A DNA stretch of 49,800 bases from Butyrivibrio sp. (GTDB lineage: Bacteria; Bacillota; Clostridia; Lachnospirales; Lachnospiraceae): NCBI RefSeq assembly GCF_015056685.1, contig NZ_SVFW01000029.1, forward strand, positions 1-49,800, written 5' to 3'. Shown here piece after piece: positions 24,890 through 33,049 of the stretch (positions are counted from its first letter, which is position 1; every line of letters begins with the position of its first letter). The notes beneath the pieces were generated by a model that was not told the DNA's origin, made no database searches, and saw nothing but the letters and a program-made list of their open reading frames with translations. The position numbers and the translations under genes are program-made.

Positions 24890-25155
24890 GTACGGATAAC
24901 TTCAGCACTATTCTTTATTTTTATCCGTACAATATGGTCATTTTTTGCTCAATGATCTTTCCTTTTACGGATAAGATTGCATGTTGTATGCTGTCTTATC
25001 CGTACGTCACGCGGGAAATGAAGTGTCTACTGACAGATTGTACGGATAAGATTGCATGTTGTATGCTGTCTTATCCGTATGTCACGCGAAAAATGAACTA
25101 TCTACTGACAGATTGTACGGATAAGATTGCACTTTATCAGCATTTTTATCCGTAC
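24890..25155. repeat. Tandem 75-bp palindromic repeats (GTACGGATAA...TTATCCGTAC)
   Basis: Four inverted repeats share the arm TACGGATAA/TTATCCGTA at 24890-24930, 24966-25004, 25041-25079 and 25115-25155. The last three start exactly 75 bp apart. Units 2 and 3 of the set (from 24966 and 25041) are nearly identical over the full 75 bp, including the inter-palindrome GTCACGCG...CTACTGACAGATTG. The flanking palindromes keep the arms but have different centres. The rest of the 24835-25440 gap holds no gene I can support. Confidence 0.9.
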
Positions 25156-25365
25156 ATCGCCAAAAGTACCGGAATTTTCTATACATACATCTTTATTCGA
25201 TGTTTTCTCCCCAAAAGATATCAGCAAAAAGATACAGAACATATAATTGTATAAAAATGTTGATCTGGGCATATAGCTCTACACATCCTTGAAAGTAGCC
25301 ATCCCTACTGTTCTCGGATTCAGAGCCAGAGGCCCTTGTACGCAGGCAATTACATACTCTTATAC

Positions 25366-25409
25366 AAAAAAGAAGCACGCATGTTCAGCGAACAGCCAAA
25401 CATGCGTGC
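25366..25409 (-). terminator. Terminator of the secreted beta-rich protein gene
   Basis: A perfect 11-bp stem GCACGCATGTT/AACATGCGTGC with a 13-nt loop, followed on the minus strand by TTCTTTTTTG. It lies 32 bp after the stop codon. Confidence 0.9.
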
Positions 25410-25440
25410 ATTTATTTATAAATACTTGAATATAATTTTA

Positions 25441-27420
25441 TTAGATTGTTTCACCGCCAAGTACTGCAAGGAGTCTTAAGAATCCGCAATAGCCATTTTT
25501 ATCAAGAAGGCTCTTCATATCATATCCTGCAGGAATAACAACTTTGTATCTCTTGCCGCCATAATTAAATACTACGTTTACATCAATATCACTTCTGGCT
25601 GAAAGAGCTTCTACCATCTTGTAATCAATTACTGAAGGCTTGTCTGTAACAAGGTTAAGAGCACCGTTTGCAGGAACTGACGCTACATTATTTATAACAG
25701 CTTCCTTGTACTGCTGTGGTGTAACCTTTCCAACGCTGAATGATATTGTCTGAGCTGGCTTTTCTCCACTGATTGCTGCTACAAGCGCTGCCTGCTCAGG
25801 GTTAGATGCTGCATTTGCCTGACCGGATGTACTTGTAATAACTAGTGCACCAGGCTGAGTAAGAGTAGGAGCAGTCTGAGTAACTTCCTCAACTACTACT
25901 TCATAGTCATTACCGCCTGATGAAGAATTATCACCAGTTGAAACAGGTCTAAGTACTGCCATAAGGTTGATTCCACCCTTTACATTATTCAGTGTAAGTG
26001 AGAAGGTTCCATTTCCGTTATCAACAACTGTTACATTTTCTCCACCACTGATTGTGTAACCTTCAGGGAGCTTTGCAGCTACTGCAAATGCCTGGTTGAT
26101 CTTTGTTGTAAAGTATTCCTTACCGTTAATTTCCTGCTTGGATGTATCTTTATCCACAGTAATGCTGTAATCTGCGTTAGACTTATCATCCTGTTTGATT
26201 ATGTAGTTGATAGCACTTACTACTGAATCGTAAACATTTTTAAAGCCTTCATAGCACTCAACACGATAAGGTATTTCACCGATACCCTCAACGTAGCGGG
26301 TACCAAGTTTTCCATCACTTATTGCCTTTGCACCCTCAACAGCATAGACTGTTATCTGAGGCATTTCTTTTAACATTTCTTCAGCGACTTTCTTATTTCC
26401 CTCTTCATTGTATTTAACATCAAGATCCTCATAATACTTGTACATTTGAAGCTGATCATCAATATTGATTCCATACTCTTCACCTTTAATTGTTCCAAGT
26501 ACAACAATAGATCCGGCCTTTCCGTCTCTGTCATTGTCGATCAGGATACCATTTTTCTTACCGGTAACATCGCCTTCTACAACAATTGTTCCGTTACCGT
26601 CTGTATTAATACCATTGCTGCTAAACTCGTTCCAAACTGAAGGCTTTCCTGTAGAGCCTTCATCGACAATATAGTATTCCTTCTCTTTACCATTTACTAT
26701 TTCTGTTTTCTTTGTAAAAGAAGCTCCTTCTCCATTTACATATTCTGTTCCGGAATGAGTTATTTCTTTTCCATTAGATACCACATTGCCGCCGACATTT
26801 AATGTGCTATTTCCTTTTACAACAGCACCATTTTCTCCTGCTGTAATAGTTCCTTTAACTGTAACTGTCGCTCCATCCTCAACATATACTCCGGCATCTG
26901 CTCCACCGGTACCTGTTGTAGTATCATACTCAACAACTGAAGAAGGAGCCTCTCCATCATTGTCAGGATGGCGATACATCTCATGCGTTACCCCAGTATC
27001 AGTCCTTTCTGTTATCAGCTTTGATGCATCCACATCACCCTCTACTGTAACTGAGGTGCCCTCACCACTGGCTGTAACCACTCCTATACCATTTCCGCTT
27101 TTCTCAGGTGATAAAAGATATTCATCCTCATTTGATGTAACGTCACCTTTTACGGTAATATCTCCACCCCAATAAGCATTGACATTTCCTGTAACGTCTC
27201 CATTTACTGTTACTTCTCCATTTTCTGCATATACAGCTGTTCCCTCATCTACTGTAACATCGCCATTAACAACTTTATCCATGTCGCTGCTTGCACCGAC
27301 TGGAGTTGTCTGATCACCTTTGAGCACTTCTTCAGCTGCAAAAGATGTAAAACCAAAAGTTGCAACCATTGTAATAACCATTGCCGTAGCAGTAACCTTA
27401 GCTAAAAGCTTCTTGTACAT
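25441..27420 (-). CDS. Secreted protein with beta-strand repeats, unknown function
   Basis: A 659-residue exported protein. Residues 1-29 are a signal peptide (MYKKLLAKVTATAMV...SFAA). Residues about 35-320 are short Val/Gly/Asp repeats such as VNGDVTGNVNAYWGGDITVKGDVTS, suggesting a right-handed beta-helix of passenger type. A more complex region at 330-490 ends with GGENVTVVDNGNGTFSLTLNNVKGGINLMAVLRP. After a linker, the C-terminal 110 residues form a compact domain (GKVTPQQYKEAVINNV, DVNVVFNYGGKRYKVVIPAG) of a kind found at the end of many Lachnospiraceae surface proteins. No LPXTG or SLH anchor is seen. ATG 27420 has GGAGG 10 nt upstream; an upstream ATG at 27453 would contain that ribosome site and is rejected. 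Confidence 0.75.
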   Translation of the reverse strand: MYKKLLAKVTATAMVITMVATFGFTSFAAEEVLKGDQTTPVGASSDMDKVVNGDVTVDEGTAVYAENGEVTVNGDVTGNVNAYWGGDITVKGDVTSNEDEYLLSPEKSGNGIGVVTASGEGTSVTVEGDVDASKLITERTDTGVTHEMYRHPDNDGEAPSSVVEYDTTTGTGGADAGVYVEDGATVTVKGTITAGENGAVVKGNSTLNVGGNVVSNGKEITHSGTEYVNGEGASFTKKTEIVNGKEKEYYIVDEGSTGKPSVWNEFSSNGINTDGNGTIVVEGDVTGKKNGILIDNDRDGKAGSIVVLGTIKGEEYGINIDDQLQMYKYYEDLDVKYNEEGNKKVAEEMLKEMPQITVYAVEGAKAISDGKLGTRYVEGIGEIPYRVECYEGFKNVYDSVVSAINYIIKQDDKSNADYSITVDKDTSKQEINGKEYFTTKINQAFAVAAKLPEGYTISGGENVTVVDNGNGTFSLTLNNVKGGINLMAVLRPVSTGDNSSSGGNDYEVVVEEVTQTAPTLTQPGALVITSTSGQANAASNPEQAALVAAISGEKPAQTISFSVGKVTPQQYKEAVINNVASVPANGALNLVTDKPSVIDYKMVEALSARSDIDVNVVFNYGGKRYKVVIPAGYDMKSLLDKNGYCGFLRLLAVLGGETI

Positions 27421-27493
27421 AACACTATGTCCTCCAAAACATATATAATTCATAATTCACAACGAAGTCATGTTAGCATAAACCAAACTCGGC

Positions 27494-27525
27494 AAACCAT
27501 TAAAACATTATAAAATTAATGGTTT
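27494..27525 (-). promoter_or_regulatory. Inverted repeat around a possible -10 of the secreted protein gene
   Basis: Arms AAACCATTAA (27494-27503) and TTAATGGTTT (27516-27525) are perfect over 10 bp. On the minus strand TATAAT (27507-27512) lies in the 12-bp centre. The corresponding -35 (CATATT) is poor, which fits a regulated promoter or a chance AT-rich match. Confidence 0.4.
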
Positions 27526-27582
27526 TTAGAATATGTTTTTCACTATTTCTTTTCCCTGATGAAAATCATATTCAGATAAAAA

Positions 27583-27706
27583 AGAATGTCGCTTGCGACA
27601 TTCTCGCGCCGAGCGCGGTTGCATTTATGCAACATCTTCCAATCGCGCGAGTGCGCTTCCTTAGCGGAGCGATTTTTTAAATCATAGGAAGCTATGATTT
27701 AAAAAA
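27583..27706. repeat. Intergenic hairpin cluster
   Basis: Four palindromes follow one another: AGAATGTCGC-TT-GCGACATTCT (27583-27604); CTCGCGC/GCGCGAG (27603-27651) enclosing GTTGCA/TGCAAC (27618-27633); a GCGCTTCC...GGAGCG part; and a perfect 14-bp TTTTTTAAATCATA/TATGATTTAAAAAA (27673-27706). GC-rich palindromes in an AT-rich gap look inserted. The cluster separates two divergent genes and ends just upstream of the YesU-like promoter. Confidence 0.7.
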
Positions 27707-27732
27707 ACTAAGGTCCAAACCACCTACCCATC

Positions 27733-27741
27733 TGCTATAAT
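27733..27741 (+). promoter_or_regulatory. Extended -10 promoter of the YesU-like gene
   Basis: TGCTATAAT (TG at 27733, TATAAT at 27736-27741) lies 43 bp before the ATG. No clear -35 is seen, as is common with extended -10 promoters. Confidence 0.55.
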
Positions 27742-27784
27742 AGGCAATGTAGTGTATTAAACATTATTTTTTGGGGGTTACAAA

Positions 27785-28444
27785 ATGAGCAAGTTAATTT
27801 ATGAAAATCCGCTTGCATGTGAGGAGGACATTTCAAAGTTCATTCTTGAAGGCAGTGCCAGGATCAGTTTTCCAAATGGGGCTATGAGGCTTGAGAATGC
27901 CTTGTCTGCCAGTGAAGGGCAAAAAGCGAACTACGTTTTATGGTGTCCTGAAGCGTTTCCTTCTGATGTGAAGATTGAATGGGAATTTCGTCCGTTAAAA
28001 GAGCCGGGCCTGGCCATTATGTTCTTTGCTGCGAAAGCCAGAAGTGGCGGAAGTATATTTGATGAGAGTTTAAGCAAAAGAACCGGTGAATATAAGCAGT
28101 ATCACAGTGGCGACATCAATGCTTTTCATGTTTCTTATTTCAGAAGAAAAGAGCCCGATGAAAGGGCCTTCCACACCTGCAATCTAAGAAAAAGCTACGG
28201 CTTCCACCTTGTAACTCAGGGGGCAGATCCTATTCCTGATGCATCACCGGAATCTGAATGGTACAAAATAAAGGTTATAAAGAATAAGAACAAAGTCACT
28301 TTCCATGTTAACGACTTACAGATATTTGAATTTGTTGATGACGGTCACACATATGGCGACCTATTGACAGGCGGACACATAGGTTTCAGGCAATTGGCTC
28401 CTATGGTCGCAGAATACAGAAATCTTCGGGTAACATGGCTTTGA
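27785..28444 (+). CDS. DUF1961 protein (YesU-like), pectin-associated
   Basis: A 219-residue concanavalin-like beta-sandwich protein of family DUF1961. B. subtilis YesU has about the same length and sits in the rhamnogalacturonan locus. Family-like segments are YENPLACEEDISKFILEG at the start, ANYVLWCPEAFPSDVKIEWEFRPL, DINAFHVSYFRRKEP and the end EYRNLRVTWL. There is no signal peptide. A catalytic role is unproven; the fold suggests binding or processing of sugar chains. It has its own promoter and a strong GGGGG ribosome site 8 nt before the ATG. It is separated from the main pectin operon by about 5 kb of accessory DNA. Confidence 0.85.
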   Translation: MSKLIYENPLACEEDISKFILEGSARISFPNGAMRLENALSASEGQKANYVLWCPEAFPSDVKIEWEFRPLKEPGLAIMFFAAKARSGGSIFDESLSKRTGEYKQYHSGDINAFHVSYFRRKEPDERAFHTCNLRKSYGFHLVTQGADPIPDASPESEWYKIKVIKNKNKVTFHVNDLQIFEFVDDGHTYGDLLTGGHIGFRQLAPMVAEYRNLRVTWL

Positions 28445-28453
28445 AAAAAATAG

Positions 28454-28492
28454 ACTAAGGGACGGGGTTGTAGGTCAACCCCGTCCCTTAGT
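28454..28492. terminator. 17-bp perfect hairpin terminator with GGGACGG core
   Basis: Arms ACTAAGGGACGGGGTTG (28454-28470) and its exact complement (28476-28492) flank a 5-nt loop. On the minus strand CTATTTTTTTC follows, making a strong terminator for carB; on the plus strand TTCTTT follows for the YesU-like gene. The AAGGGACGG core recurs in the hairpin at 39124-39191. Confidence 0.9.
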
Positions 28493-28502
28493 TCTTTGCC
28501 TT

Positions 28503-31500
28503 TTACAGTTTTGCAATATCTACAAGTTCAAGATTCTCTTCAGTTGCCTTTGTCTCAAGACTTGTTACAAGCGCTCTTGCTGTATCAAGTGCTGTAATGA
28601 CATTAACACCTGTCTCTATGGCAGTTCTGCGGATAAGGAATCCGTCTCTTGATTTATCTCTTCCCTGTGTAGGAGTATCGATTACAAGGTCAATCTTGTG
28701 ACCAAGGATAAGGTCGATAACTGTAGGAGATTCCTGGTTGATACGATTTATCTTTCTGGCCCTAACGCCGTTCTCATTGAGCGTATCGGCTGTTGAACGT
28801 GTTGCATAGATAATGTATCCAAGTTTCTCATAGCGGCGTGCTATCTCAATAACTTCTCCCTTATCTGAATCCTTAACAGTAATGATCATCTGCTTGTACT
28901 TAGGAAGGTTTACACCTGCTCCAAGGAAGGCCTTGTAAAGTGCTTCATTGAAGCTCTTGCTGATTCCAAGGCACTCGCCTGTACTCTTCATTTCAGGTCC
29001 AAGGCTGATCTCAGCTCCTCTGATCTTTTCAAAAGAGAATACCGGCATCTTGATAGCAACGTAGCCCGCCTCAGGCTGAAGTCCCGGTGTATATCCAAGG
29101 TCTTTTAGCTTATGTCCCATCATGACCTTAGCTGCAAGATCAACAATAGGAATACCTGTAACCTTACTGATGTAAGGAACAGTTCTTGAAGATCTTGGGT
29201 TGGCCTCGATGATGTAAACCTCATCACCTACAGCGATAAACTGAACATTGATAAGGCCTATTACATGAAGGGCCTTTGCAAGCCTCTTTGTATATTCAGC
29301 AATTGTCTCTTTTACCTTATCAGAAAGAGACTGTGAAGGATAAACGGAGATTGAGTCTCCTGAATGGATACCTGATCTCTCAATGTGCTCCATGATTCCG
29401 GGGATTACAATGTCATCGCCGTCACATACAGCATCAACTTCTGTCTCAATTCCCTGAAGATACTTATCAACAAGGATCGGGTGGTCCTGAGCATATCTGT
29501 TGATGATGTTCATGAACTCCTCGATTTCCTGGTCAGAAAGAGCTATCTGCATGCCCTGTCCGCCGAGAACGTAAGAAGGACGAACAAGTACAGGATATCC
29601 GAGACGGTTAGCAACCTCTTTTGCCTCTTCTGCTGTATAAACTGTTGCTCCCTGAGCACGCTTAATCTGGGTCTCTTCAAGGATCTGATCAAAGATCTCT
29701 CTATCCTCTGCAGCGTCTACATCCTTAGCATCTGTTCCGTAAATCTTAACACCCATCTTCATCAGATCCTGAGTGAGCTTGATGGCAGTCTGTCCACCAA
29801 ACTGAACTACTGCTCCATCAGGCTTTTCGAGCTTAACGATGTTCTCAACGTCTTCAGGAGTAAGTGGCTCAAAATAGAGCTTATCAGCAATATCAAAGTC
29901 AGTACTTACTGTCTCAGGGTTGTTATTTATGATGATTGTCTCAAATCCGGCTTTCTTAAACGCCCATGTAGCATGAACTGAGCAGTAGTCGAACTCGATA
30001 CCCTGACCGATCCTGATAGGACCGGAACCAAGTACAAGAATTTTCTTTGCTGAGAAGTCCTGACGAGGTTCTTTCGAGTCTGGACTGAACGTGTCATGGC
30101 GAGCATCGCGAGAGCATGACTTCATCTGTGCGCTTATTGCAGCTTCATCCTCAGAGTCAGGGCCGTTGTAAACCGAGTAGTAATATGGTGTTGCAGCTTC
30201 AAACTCAGCGGCGCAGGTATCAACAATCTTAAATGTGGCCTTGATGCCAAGTTCTTCACGGAGCTGTTTTAAAACATCAACTGAGAATCTTGTAAGTCTG
30301 CTGATAACTGTGTCAGGATACTCAAGGCGCTTAGCTTCAAGGAGTGTGTCAAAAGAAATGATCTTTTTAGCATCTTCTACTGTTCCCTGCTTACCTTCTG
30401 TATTCTTTTCACCTATTCTAAGAAGCTTAAGTTCCATCTTTACAAGGGTGTGGAGCTTATCTATAAACCAAAGATCGATCTTTGTGATGTCATGGATCTG
30501 ATCATGGCTTATGCCGCGGCGAAGAGCCTCAGCAATTACCCATATTCTCTGGTCATCTACTACTTTGAGTCTCTCTAAAAGCTCATCGTCATCAAGCTCT
30601 GAAAAATCGTAGCTTGTAAGGCAATCAACGTGCTGTTCAAGAGATCTGATAGCCTTCATCATTGCGCCTTCAAAGTTAGTGCAGATGCTCATAACTTCGC
30701 CGGTGGCCTTCATTTGTGTTGTAAGTGTTCTCTTGGCTGTGATGAATTTATCAAATGGAAGCCTTGGGAACTTAACTACGCAATAGTCCAAAGTAGGCTC
30801 AAAGCTTGCATAGGTCTTTCCTGTGATTGCATTCTTTATCTCGTCGAGGGTATATCCAAGGGCAATCTTTGCTGCAACTTTTGCTATAGGATATCCTGTA
30901 GCCTTTGATGCAAGCGCAGAAGAACGGCTTACACGTGGGTTAACCTCAATTACGCAGTACTCAAAGCTTGTTGGATGAAGGGCGAACTGTACGTTACAGC
31001 CACCTGTGATTTGAAGCTCATCAATAATGCTAAGGGCTGCGCTTCTGAGCATCTGGTATTCTTTATCAGAAAGAGTCTGTGATGGAGCCACAACTATTGA
31101 GTCACCAGTGTGAACACCAACAGGGTCGATGTTTTCCATGTTGCAGACTGTGATGCAGTTTCCTGCACTGTCACGCATTACTTCGTACTCGATTTCTTTC
31201 CAACCGGCGATACATCTTTCAACCAAAACCTCGCTGGCTCTTGAAAGTCTGAGTCCGTTCTCGAGGATTTCTTCGCACTGTACCTGGTTGTAGGCTATTC
31301 CGCCGCCTGAACCTCCCAGAGTATAAGCCGGACGAAGTACTACAGGATATCCGATCTTACTCGCGAATTCAACACCGTCTTTTACGTTATGAACAACAAG
31401 TGAAGCAGCAACAGGCTGTCCGAGCTTTTCCATTGTGTCCTTGAATTCCTGGCGGTCCTCAGCTTTTCTGATTGTCTCTGCTGTAGTTCCGAGAAGCTTT

Positions 31501-31838
31501 ACATTGTTAGATTTTAAAAATCCTGATTCATCAAGCTCCATTCCAAGATTAAGTCCGGCCTGTCCACCAAGAGTTGGAAGGATTGAATCCGGCTTTTCTT
31601 TTTCAATGATCTGCTCAAGAGTCTTCACTGTAAGAGGCTCAATATAAACCTCATCAGCAATGTCCTTATCAGTCATGATCGTAGCAGGGTTTGAGTTTAC
31701 AAGTACAACCTCAATTCCCTCTTCTTTAAGTGAGCGGCAGGCCTGAGTTCCGGCATAGTCAAACTCTGCAGCCTGACCAATTACTATAGGACCGGAGCCG
31801 ATGACCAGTACCTTTTTTACATCTTTATTCTTTGGCAT
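28503..31838 (-). CDS. carB: Carbamoyl-phosphate synthase large subunit
   Basis: A 1111-residue enzyme that makes carbamoyl phosphate from bicarbonate, ATP and ammonia delivered by CarA, for pyrimidine and arginine synthesis. Both homologous synthetase halves are intact, each opening with a KVLVIGSGPIVIGQAAEFDY / KILVLGSGPIRIGQGIEFDY motif followed by an ATP-grasp domain (LVERCIAGWKEIEYEV; LVDKYLQGIETEVDAV). The C-terminal MGS-like allosteric domain starts near residue 965. The usual length is 1060-1075. The excess lies in the linker between halves, where residues 573-595 are encoded by a structured 68-bp repeat (30056-30123). The start overlaps the carA stop (TAATG), implying coupled translation. 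Confidence 0.98.
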   Translation of the reverse strand: MPKNKDVKKVLVIGSGPIVIGQAAEFDYAGTQACRSLKEEGIEVVLVNSNPATIMTDKDIADEVYIEPLTVKTLEQIIEKEKPDSILPTLGGQAGLNLGMELDESGFLKSNNVKLLGTTAETIRKAEDRQEFKDTMEKLGQPVAASLVVHNVKDGVEFASKIGYPVVLRPAYTLGGSGGGIAYNQVQCEEILENGLRLSRASEVLVERCIAGWKEIEYEVMRDSAGNCITVCNMENIDPVGVHTGDSIVVAPSQTLSDKEYQMLRSAALSIIDELQITGGCNVQFALHPTSFEYCVIEVNPRVSRSSALASKATGYPIAKVAAKIALGYTLDEIKNAITGKTYASFEPTLDYCVVKFPRLPFDKFITAKRTLTTQMKATGEVMSICTNFEGAMMKAIRSLEQHVDCLTSYDFSELDDDELLERLKVVDDQRIWVIAEALRRGISHDQIHDITKIDLWFIDKLHTLVKMELKLLRIGEKNTEGKQGTVEDAKKIISFDTLLEAKRLEYPDTVISRLTRFSVDVLKQLREELGIKATFKIVDTCAAEFEAATPYYYSVYNGPDSEDEAAISAQMKSCSRDARHDTFSPDSKEPRQDFSAKKILVLGSGPIRIGQGIEFDYCSVHATWAFKKAGFETIIINNNPETVSTDFDIADKLYFEPLTPEDVENIVKLEKPDGAVVQFGGQTAIKLTQDLMKMGVKIYGTDAKDVDAAEDREIFDQILEETQIKRAQGATVYTAEEAKEVANRLGYPVLVRPSYVLGGQGMQIALSDQEIEEFMNIINRYAQDHPILVDKYLQGIETEVDAVCDGDDIVIPGIMEHIERSGIHSGDSISVYPSQSLSDKVKETIAEYTKRLAKALHVIGLINVQFIAVGDEVYIIEANPRSSRTVPYISKVTGIPIVDLAAKVMMGHKLKDLGYTPGLQPEAGYVAIKMPVFSFEKIRGAEISLGPEMKSTGECLGISKSFNEALYKAFLGAGVNLPKYKQMIITVKDSDKGEVIEIARRYEKLGYIIYATRSTADTLNENGVRARKINRINQESPTVIDLILGHKIDLVIDTPTQGRDKSRDGFLIRRTAIETGVNVITALDTARALVTSLETKATEENLELVDIAKL
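30056..30123 (-). repeat. Two-hairpin palindromic element, copy A, in frame inside carB
   Basis: Read on the minus strand: GAA, hairpin 1 (GTCATG ... CATGAC around CTCTCGCGATGCTCGC), spacer ACGTTC, hairpin 2 (AGTCC-A-GAC ... GTC-A-GGACT around TCGAAAGAACCTC). It aligns without gaps to 47750-47817, with 51 of 68 identical. Fourteen of the 17 differences form seven compensated base pairs. It encodes CarB residues 573-595, including CSRDARHD and SPDSKEPRQDF. Homology continues for seven further bases (TCTCAGC). Confidence 0.88.
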
Positions 31839-33049
31839 TAGTCTCTGCCTCCTTCCCTTATCATTGAAATGAATCTGTCAAACAGATAGCTGCTGTCCTG
31901 TGGTCCAGGGCATGCTTCGGGATGGAACTGAACTGTAAAGATATTCTTTCCAACATAGGCAAGTCCCTCGTTTGTTCCATCGTTAACATTTATAAATGCA
32001 GGCTTTGCCACATTTGGATCGAGCTTATCCATATCAACCACATATCCATGGTTCTGTGATGAGATATAAACCCTGTTATTTGACAGGTCTTTTACCGGGT
32101 GGTTACCACCTCTGTGTCCATACTTCATCTTGAAGGTATCAGCTCCTGTTGCAAGTGCCATGAGCTGATGTCCAAGACAGATGGCAAAAATAGGCAACTC
32201 TGAATCATAGAGTTTTTTGATCTCTTTAATGATCTGTGTGCACTCTTTTGGATCTCCGGGGCCGTTGGAAAGCATGATTCCATCCGGCGCATCCTTAAGA
32301 ATTTCTTCTGCTGTTGTATCTGAAGGATAGATTGTGACATCGCACCCTCTGGAGGCAAGTGATGCTGCAATATTTCTTTTTGCACCAAAGTCAAGAAGGG
32401 CGATCTTAAGGCCTTTTCCATTAAGCTCTTTTACAATTGCAGGCTTCTTTTCTCTCTTTGAAAGGTCACCTTTAAGGCTCTCCTTGTAATCATCCTCGTT
32501 AAAAGAAGCACTGCCTGAAAGAGGTCCGTTCTCAGAAATATCTGTCACTCCCTTAAGGAACTTCTTTTCCTTGCAGGATACTTTGCTTACCACATCTCCT
32601 GTTGTATAGGCGTGGAGCTTATCTTTTACATCCTCATACTTGAGACTTTCGTTGGTTGTAATAAAGCCGTTCATGGTTCCTTTTTCTCTAAGGATCCTTA
32701 CAAGCTTTCTGGTATCTATACCTTCAATTCCTGGAATGTCGTACTTTTCAAGAAATTCCTGAATTGACATATCACATCTGAAATTAGAAGGAATATGAGA
32801 AAGCTCTCTTACTATAACTGCGTCAACCCAGATTTTATCCGATTCCATGTCATCCAGGCACACGCCATAATTTCCTATAAGAGGATATGTCATACAAACA
32901 GACTGTCCTGCGTAGGATGGGTCTGTAAATACTTCTGTATATCCTGCCATTGATGTGTTAAAAACGATCTCGCTTACTACATCTTTATCAGCACCAATAT
33001 GCTTTCCTTCAAAGACGGTTCCGTCTTCCAATATCAAAAAAGCTTTCAT
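31838..33049 (-). CDS. carA: Carbamoyl-phosphate synthase small subunit
   Basis: A 403-residue glutaminase subunit. The N-terminal CPSase_sm_chain domain begins FLILEDGTVFEGKHIGA and contains YTEVFTDPSYAGQ. The class I glutamine amidotransferase domain follows, with LSNGPGDPKE, the nucleophile Cys in ICLGHQLMALATG, QNHGYVVD, and His/Glu in VQFHPEACPGP. It is 20-40 residues longer than many homologues, mainly in the segment between domains (near 175-210). It overlaps purL by 4 bp (ATGA) and carB by 1 bp, so purL-carA-carB is one tightly coupled unit. Confidence 0.98.
   Translation of the reverse strand: MKAFLILEDGTVFEGKHIGADKDVVSEIVFNTSMAGYTEVFTDPSYAGQSVCMTYPLIGNYGVCLDDMESDKIWVDAVIVRELSHIPSNFRCDMSIQEFLEKYDIPGIEGIDTRKLVRILREKGTMNGFITTNESLKYEDVKDKLHAYTTGDVVSKVSCKEKKFLKGVTDISENGPLSGSASFNEDDYKESLKGDLSKREKKPAIVKELNGKGLKIALLDFGAKRNIAASLASRGCDVTIYPSDTTAEEILKDAPDGIMLSNGPGDPKECTQIIKEIKKLYDSELPIFAICLGHQLMALATGADTFKMKYGHRGGNHPVKDLSNNRVYISSQNHGYVVDMDKLDPNVAKPAFINVNDGTNEGLAYVGKNIFTVQFHPEACPGPQDSSYLFDRFISMIREGGRD

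Noticed and set aside
24890..25155. Possible CRISPR array
   Set aside because: The whole 75-bp unit is repeated and the parts between palindromes are also conserved, so there are no unique spacers. No cas genes are present.
24934..25254. A 106-codon plus-strand open frame with a repeated DKIACCMLSYPYVT segment
   Set aside because: The repetition comes from the 75-bp period being a multiple of three. There is no ribosome site, and the DNA is better explained by palindromes conserved on both strands.
25193..25378. A 61-codon minus-strand open frame before the secreted-protein terminator
   Set aside because: It starts in AT-rich DNA without a ribosome site, resembles no family, and runs into the terminator hairpin region.
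31201..31235. A possible third copy of the 68-bp element (AAAACCTCGCTGG in carB)
   Set aside because: Only a short string matches. It encodes the conserved ATP-grasp segment and has no hairpin structure.
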